64,000 nucleotides of DNA, from assembly GCA_003255025.1 (NCBI GenBank), contig QANY01008633.1:124001-188000 (forward strand). Direction: 5' to 3'. Below are positions 57,769 through 64,000 of the stretch, piece after piece; the stretch's first letter is position 1; every line of letters begins with the position of its first letter. Source of the DNA: Datisca glomerata (lineage: Eukaryota; Streptophyta; Magnoliopsida; Cucurbitales; Datiscaceae). Made by a program: the position numbers and the translations under genes. The notes under the pieces are model-generated. The model ran no database searches. It saw only the letters and a list, made by a program, of their open reading frames with translations, and was not told the DNA's origin.

Positions 57769-58260
57769 GGAGTGTGGACCGAACCGGTGTAATTAAAAGG
57801 ACTGAACCGGTGTAATCAAAAAAACCGAACCGAATAAAACTGAAGTAATCGGTTCGGTTTAATTAATTGTAACCGGTTCGGCTACAATTATAAAATTTAA
57901 AAAAATAACAAAAATTATTAAATAAAAAATAGTAATCGGTTCGGTTTAATAAAAAAATTATTAAATAAAAAACACAATTAATATATATATGTCTAATTAG
58001 TAAGTATGTCTAATTTTTAATAATATATGTCTAATTTGTGTCCAATTTATTAAGTTTTTAATAATTTATGTCTAATTTATATATGTATATTAAAAAATGG
58101 TTGTAATCGGTTCGAACCGATTACATGTTTATTATAAAATATAATCGAACCAAAAGTTCGGTTACTTAAATTAACCGAACCGATTACAATTATCATAAAA
58201 AAGAACTGACCGAACCGATTTGGTTCGGTTCGGTCGGTTTGTAAAAATTCTACATACGTC
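57769..58260. mobile_element. hAT-like non-autonomous element rich in CCGAACCG
   Basis: TAGGAGTGTGGACCGAACCGG on the left and CCGATTTGGTTCGGTTCGGTC on the right, with an AT-rich core holding further inverted ACCGAACCG/CGGTTCGGT motifs. Terminal repeats are weaker than in the neighbouring elements and no target duplication was confirmed. Confidence 0.4.
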
Positions 58261-58465
58261 TACTATTTAGAAACTTAATACAAAATTAGAGAACTAGTTT
58301 CATAATCATAAAATAATCAAATTTATGGGTCCACTAACTAAAGTTACAATATTCCTATTATACCCATTTACTATATTTAACAAAGCTAAACAAAATAGAA
58401 ACTCCATAAATGTTCTAATTTTTTTCCTAAAATTTCTCTCTCTCTCTCTCTCCTTATCTACACGC

Positions 58466-59075
58466 TAGGGGTGTATGAAAAATCGCTGAAACCGACGGAA
58501 CCGATGCGGTTCGGTCGATCTCAACGTTTTAGACGGTTCGGTTTGGTCTGCGGTTTTTATGAATAAACCACACCGAACTGAACCGAACCGCATATTCAAT
58601 ATATAAAGAGATTTTCACAATACCCTAACCCTAATCCATAAACATTTTCACCACTTCCTTACTCTCTCTCTCAGACTCGTTTGTATTTTGTTTTTTTAGA
58701 TTGTATTTGTTTTTTTATATGAATTTTCTGATGCTTATGAGGATTTTGTTGTTTTCTGATTGTATTTATAATTCATTAATAGAATTTTGGATTAGAATGA
58801 TCTCAATTCTTTCTTCTCTATTTCCACGTGGAAATTTACATTTTCAGGAAATTGTTCAAGCTAAGACTTGTTTGTTTTTAATAGAACTTATTCTGTTTAT
58901 TTTACCGGTTTGAATTGGCTTGGTGCGGTTTAGAAAAAAATTGACGGTTCGGTTCGACCCGGTTTCTTCATTCTGACCGGTTTGGCTCGGTTCCTGTTTT
59001 TGATAAACCGCATTTACGGTTCGGTTCATCAAAACACCCTAAACCGCACCGAACCGAACCGCTTATACCCCTAAT
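58466..59075. mobile_element. hAT-like non-autonomous element (TAGGGGTGTA ends)
   Basis: It starts TAGGGGTGTATGAAAAATCG and ends GCTTATACCCCTAAT; the subterminal regions are GGTTCGG/CCGAACC-rich in opposite orientations. Flanking 8-mers CTACACGC and ATACACAC match at 6 positions. The ORF 58701-58913 in the core has no domain. Confidence 0.55.
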
Positions 59076-59399
59076 ATACACACATAATATTAGACATATA
59101 TATATATATATATATGGGAAAGACAGAGGAATAAAAATAGTAAAGAGAGAATATAATTAAGAGGGCATTATTAGTAACTACATTAATATAAAAACTGTTA
59201 AATTTAAATCAATTTGCCATATTAATTAAATTTTCAAAAAGTGTTATATTTGATATTTCTCAAAATATGTGTCAAAAGTGTATTTTAAATTGAAAATTTG
59301 TATAGATATTATCATTTCTAAAAATAGAACTAGAGTACCTACTTCGTCGCTTCATGGAGTTGTTTGGTTGGCGGCGGTAATTTTAAGATTCCTACCGAG

Positions 59400-59575
59400 T
59401 TCAGGATGGGGTGTATTCGGTTCGGTTCAGTTTAGAAAGTTTCGACAAATCGAACTGCACATGCGGTTTTTTACAAAGAGAAACCAAACCGGATTGAAAA
59501 ATACTCTAAAACTGAACCGAATCGCATCGTGAAAAAATTTGTAGAAATCGAACCGTGAAATATGCTGAACAAATT
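59400..59575. mobile_element. Fragment of a GGTTCGG-type hAT-like element
   Basis: Contains GGGGTGTATTCGGTTCGGTTC and, 100 bp on, AACCGAATCGC and AATCGAACCGTG, resembling the two ends of the elements just upstream with most of the core missing. Boundaries are unclear. Confidence 0.35.
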
Positions 59576-60292
59576 TTTTAAAAACTCAATTTCAATCTTA
59601 AATAAATCCTTATAGACATATTAAAAAAATATGGGTAAAACGGTAAAAGCTAATTCATTAAAACAGTGAGCTAGCGCCCAAATAACTATTTTTTATATTA
59701 GTTTCAATCTGGACTATTTTTTACTTTAGTTTGGGCTGAAATTTTATTCGGCTCTAACATAAAACCTAGCCCACTTAAACAAATTAACATAAAAAATGGC
59801 CCAAGAGGCCAAGGTAGAAAAAAAAAAATAGAAACATCCCACTATCACCCCGTATTTTGTCTTCCGTATTTTCTCACACATTCCCAACAGGAACCAAAGC
59901 CATAACTCTCCTTCTTTATCACCACCATTCCGTACCCTCCGAACCAAAGCAAGAAATATTCCAAGACGAGCAAGGAGGCTTTGTGACTGCAAAGCAATTC
60001 ATCCAAAACTTTCAAACCCAAATCATTCCCAAAATCCATTGATTCTAATCTCACAAAACGCATAAATGTTCTCCACGAAGCATGAATTCTCTATGATAGA
60101 TAAACATTGAAATTTAAGTCACTATTTCAGGTTCTTAGAACTTAGAGTTAAAAAAAATGGCCCGTAAATATATTAACTACAAAACATAAATATATTATTG
60201 TGAATATAGTCTATAAAAACATCTAACTTATTGTTTTAACATAACCTATATAATGTTTAAAGGAGGGTACACATGACTTGAGTGTGATATTG
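59576..60292. other. Unassigned stretch
   Basis: 59640-59830 has repeated GCCCA/TGGGC words (AGCGCCCAAATAACT, CTAGCCCAC, ATGGCCCAAGAGG). Short ORFs at 59744-60063 are unsupported. Confidence 0.3.
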
Positions 60293-60560
60293 TAACGCTC
60301 TCATTCCCAATTAAACGTGCGTGTCATTTTATAATTCAAAAATTTCAATACGATTGAAGTCTTGAGAAAAATCTCAAATAAAAAACTTTAATTTTAACAT
60401 AATAGAAAAGTTTAACATTAAATAGTGGAAGCATAAATTTGTAACAAAACCTTACTTAATAAACTGTAATAAATGTCATTAAAAAACTTAATAATAAGGT
60501 CAACGTGATAAATTCATAAAACGTAAAAATCAAACACATAATTGAAGAATAAAGTATGAA
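60293..60560 (-). repeat. Truncated relative of the 2.5 kb LTR
   Basis: TGTAACGCTCTCATTCCC... is collinear with the insert start at 6399 (TGTAACGCCCCGATTC...), sharing the AGTGGAAGCATAAA/AGCGGAAGCATAAA block and the AATAAACTGTAATAAATG-like block, then diverges after about 270 bp. Confidence 0.6.
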
Positions 60561-62067
60561 AAAATCTTTAATTGCTGTATCGACTATGACTTAACGAAAA
60601 ATTCATTTCTAATGTCTTAAAATCATAATTCTTTAGTTGAAAATTTCTAATTTCTGCTACTAGCACTACAAAAAGTCACATATCCCAATGGTTTTTTTTT
60701 TCTCATTTGGTTGATACCGTCATCATCCTCCCACCCTTCGGTTTAATTGAACTAAGGTAATGAAAATTTATTACAGTGGTTTATGTAGCTGGAACAAGAA
60801 TAAAAAAATATTTGTTGTTCTATTATGTGATAATTTATATGTGTGTGATAAGAGTACATTATACAACAAATCTCAGATGACCAAGAACGTGATACAACAA
60901 AGATACAAATGATGGCTATGATAACGACATCTAATTTTGGTGTCTACTAAATGATATCTAAGATGCGTGTATATATGTGTTGCATTCGTTGGATATTAAG
61001 TATTAAAAGAAAAAACAGAAAAATATTTACTAATCCCAAATAGCTAGAGTCATGGTGACAAAATATTTGCTTGTGTGCACATGTTCAACAGTTGAATTCC
61101 CATTGCCTGAGTAATCATGTGTGAGTAATCACTAAATATTAACCTGCAAATAGTAATAGAAGTGAGAAGCCTCAAACAATCACCTAGTGGCCTCCTATTA
61201 TAATGATGCACTGCGTGTATCAGCCTCAAACAATCACTTCCAGAAGGTATAGCACCCATGCGCTGCCGCTGGACTTTCCAGTTTTGATGCAATCTATCAA
61301 CTTGTCATTAATTGATAGAGAATTGCACGTACGAAACAATAACAACGCTATATTTACCAATAAAGTATCAGAATACCAGAATCAAACGTATGATTTCATG
61401 ACTTGCAACAGCATTCTTTGAAGAGCGGCGACAATTATTTGAATATCCTTTCTCAAATGTTCAACATTTGATAGATGAATGAGTCGACTAACCTTAAGCA
61501 CCGTAAAACCTTGCTTCCCTAGCGACTTTCGGCTCCAAAGCTTTTGCGGATTGCTTAAAATATTTAGAGAAAAGTACGAGGACATCTCCTGAAATTTATT
61601 TAAAAAACACAGACACCCCCTATAGTTTCATAAAAGACACGGACCTTTCCCTTGACATTTTATTTTGTAGACAAAAAAATCCAAAAACGTTAATTTTCTT
61701 ATTAACGACATTAATTTTTTAAATACCAAGAATGCCCTTAATAAACTCTTTTGCTAACGGGTTTAGGGCTATATCAAACCCGGATTTTCGGGTTATATCA
61801 AACCCACAATTTTGATAAAACCCAAAGAAGAAGAGCGTCAGATTTTCAGGTCCGGGTTCTTGGATATCGGGTATAGGTGTCGGATAATGTCATGATTTCT
61901 GAAGGTTATTTTGATCATTTCATTAAAACAATAAACTATTTGTAACATTTTGAACTTATTTTGGTCATTTCATTAACCTTTAACGATGACTTAACAAGAC
62001 ATCAAGATGCAAAATAAAGGTTTTCACTAAACAAATTACTCAGCCTACAACCGAAGGAAAGCTAAAG
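60561..62067 (-). other. Unassigned region with possible minus-strand exon remnants
   Basis: On minus, 61382-61585 includes SNVEHLRKDIQIIVAALQRM with a helical character, and 61050-61292 has a 21-bp direct repeat (GTGATTGTTTGAGGCT...). Neither forms a splice model with a recognisable protein. 61570-62000 reads like intergenic repeat sequence. Confidence 0.25.
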
Positions 62068-62245
62068 TCAGTAATGCAGCATAGGTATAGAGCAAAGCCA
62101 AATGAGGGACAGAAAGAGTGCGCGGAAGCATTGTAGTTTGGTTGCTGCAGATACAGCAAGATCAGACAGGAGTTCATTAGGAAATGGCTTTGGCCTTGTC
62201 ATGCTGGCCACCGTTACTGCATCATTAGCTTCAACTTGAAAAACA
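62068..62245 (-). pseudogene. Possible orphan exon, unknown protein
   Basis: After TTGTTTTTCAAG on minus, the sequence reads VEANDAVTVASMTRPKPFPN and continues ELLSDLAVSAATKLQCF before a hydrophobic tail and a stop. Composition is more coding-like than the surroundings. A candidate donor partner is ...GCGATG|GTAGGTTTAGGG near 62880 on minus. I do not recognise the family. It could be the end of a real gene or a captured fragment. Confidence 0.3.
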
Positions 62246-62943
62246 ATAGCAAATGAATAGTGGTTTATTGATAGCACCTCACATCAACACTCTAAAAAAC
62301 TTAGACAATTTCTTTGAAATGTATCACACTATGTCAATATATATCAATAACACGCAGTGTATCATTACAATAGAGAAGAACACTCTTTAACTTCACAATA
62401 TACCATTTTTCATTGGCTCTGATAGACCTTAGCAAACAAAAAAATAGATTCGCATCTGGTTACTTTTTTAAGCAGGAAATTATCCAATTACATTGATAAA
62501 GATTAAGCATGTGCAACCAAGTGGGAGAAAAGGGGTAGAAATGTATGAAAAGTATTTTGCAGATTGACGAAAATATAAAGAGCATCATCTATAAGATGGA
62601 ATACTAAGATCCTCAGCTTTTCCATATCAACATCCTAAAAACACAAGTTGTTGTTTTCTGAACTTTAATTTAAAATTTTCCCAAATACTTTCATAAGCAC
62701 CAAAAAAATTCCCAATTAATTTAGAAACCCCCCAAATCACAGTTATGAAACACAGACGAAAGTATGAAATTGGAGCAAAAAACATAGTAAAGTCACCAGA
62801 TGAAATAGACTCAAAACAACAAACAATTTCACATATTTTATGAAAAAATGGACATAGATTTAAAGAATTGCCAACCCTAAACCTACCATCGCAGCAGACA
62901 CGCAACCCCTGGCAGGTGTCAAACTAAACACGTGGCTGCCAAC

Positions 62944-63922
62944 TAGAGGTGGCAACCGGGCCGGTTCGGCCCGCAAAATCGGCTGAACCGACCTGACTCA
63001 ATTTTGAACAGTACTGAGCCGGTTAATGCCCGCGGGCCAGGCCAGGCCATCACGGGTCTTGTCCTCAAGGCCCATGGCCCGGCCCGGCCCGATTGCTAGG
63101 CCCGGACCGGGCCTGCCCGTGAGGCCGGGCGAGCCTGACCGGTCCGGTCCGTGAATCTATTTTTTTGTCTAAAGAATTGAATAATTATGCATGTAGTGAA
63201 GTTTGAACTCTTAACGTCTCCTTTATAAATCACACTATTTATCAATAGGCCAAGACAACCTTTGTTAAATTGTTTAGAATATATTTTTATTGTCTTTTAA
63301 CACATTTTATCGAAACTTTAAATAATATACTTTTGAAATAAATGTATTTAATTAAATAAAAAATAATATTTTTTATTTAAATGAATATTTTATTCAATGA
63401 AATATTAGATTCATAAAAACTTTAAAAAATATTGGTTTAATATTCATAATATTTTTTATTCTGTTAATGAACGTGAATTATAAATTAGTTATTAATTATT
63501 TATTATATTTTTAGATTTTAGGTGAATATGAATAAAACTAGTTTATGAATTTAATAAATAAAGTGATTATTTTACTTATTATTACAAGTTTTTCTATTGA
63601 GATTTTAAAGTAATAAAATAAAATAATTATAAGAAAGTAACATGACTTCCATATAATTGAGTGGTAATCCCCACACTTCATCTATTCTCCATCAAGGTTC
63701 AACTCTCCCCATCTACATTTTTTAGAATGAAATCATATTAAATAGAGGAGAAAAGGGGTCGGGCCGATTATTTAACCGGGACCGGCCCATGAACTGGCCT
63801 GGCCTGGCCCTTCACGGGCCAGTTCAACAGTTCATCCTGGGCTGCCTTAAATTTTTGGCTACCCGGCCCGGAATCGACCAGGCCGAGCATGGCCGAACAT
63901 ACTGGCCTAGTTGCCACTCATA
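62944..63922. mobile_element. Non-autonomous hAT-type element, 979 bp
   Basis: The ends TAGAGGTGGCAAC and GTTGCCACTCATA form inverted repeats (10 of 13). They are flanked by CTGCCAAC (62936-62943) and CTGCGAAC (63923-63930), an 8-bp duplication with one mismatch, as in hAT elements. Subterminal regions are packed with CGGGCC/GGCCCG motifs; the AT-rich core matches the element at 18840-20459 in the opposite orientation. No transposase is encoded. Confidence 0.8.
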
Positions 63923-63929
63923 CTGCGAA

Positions 63930-63986
63930 CTCATCTGAAGCCCTTTGTGTGGCAAAGCAGTGAGCCATATAAGAATCAAACTAACA
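63930..63986 (-). other. Possible minus-strand exon at the window edge
   Basis: On minus, TTTTGTTAG is followed by an open stretch reading FDSYMAHCFATQRASDEFA and then GTATGAG, which looks like a donor. The donor's GTATGAG is however formed by the target duplication plus the end of the hAT element, so the border may be accidental. Confidence 0.25.
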
Positions 63987-64000
63987 AAACTTCATCATAG

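Overview
This is an AT-rich, repeat-dominated plant nuclear window, almost certainly from a dicot. The evidence is the mix of Ty1/copia and Ty3/gypsy debris, a pair of Mutator-like elements (MULEs) carrying a DUF1985 gene, hAT elements, Tourist-like MITEs, tRNA-derived SINEs and one intron-containing host gene with ordinary GT..AG introns. I cannot name the species. No rRNA gene, functional tRNA gene, CRISPR array or organellar sequence was found.

Layout. 1-1155: unassigned, with a possible orphan first exon. 1156-4340: decayed copia element whose 5' LTR carries a clean Helitron insertion (1201-2092). 4480/4798-12260: MULE copy A, with a plus-strand DUF1985 gene, a minus-strand transposase facing it, and a 2.5 kb solo-LTR-like insertion in a DUF1985 exon. 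12261-14700: internally deleted copia element (minus). 16690-17890: 3' end of another copia (plus). 17900-22170: tandem repeats, palindromic arrays and a 1.6 kb hAT element with matching target duplications. 22300-23480: broken duplicate of the DnaJ gene found at 54 kb. 23485-25410: rearranged copia (minus). 25420-31310: another copia (plus) with a long leader. 31450-34792: Ty3/gypsy remnant with RNase H/integrase on minus and an extra coding-like region on the opposite strand. 34793-45112: MULE copy B. 45113-45755: second copy of the copia LTR seen at 1156-2685. 47353-52470: MITEs, a long-TIR element and a SINE. 52780-56851: the only gene that looks intact. 57769-59575: several small hAT-like elements. 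60293-60560: fragment related to the solo LTR. 61050-62280 and 63930-63990: possible orphan exons on minus. 62944-63922: a second member of the hAT family.

The host gene encodes a predicted 661-residue protein with a C-terminal J domain (HPD motif intact) behind a long acidic/serine-rich region and a coiled coil. Its spliced leader would contain an 8-codon upstream ORF whose stop overlaps the main start codon.

The repeats record their own order of events. The 2.5 kb LTR entered the DUF1985 exon before MULE copies A and B separated, because both have it at the same base with the same 5-bp target duplication. Copy A then lost its transposase N-terminus at an (AT)n site and gained filler DNA. 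Copy B lost its left end against the gypsy remnant. The DnaJ duplicate arose as genomic DNA, since it keeps introns and an intronic SINE, and it lost exactly the J-domain exon.

I found no clearly new biological system. The strongest second-look items are the two MULE copies with the captured gene, the templated filler in copy A, the giant hairpin arrays at 21.3-22.2 kb, the palindrome-dense island at 26.8-27.0 kb, tRNA-like boxes inside both hAT elements, and the DnaJ uORF and J-less duplicate.
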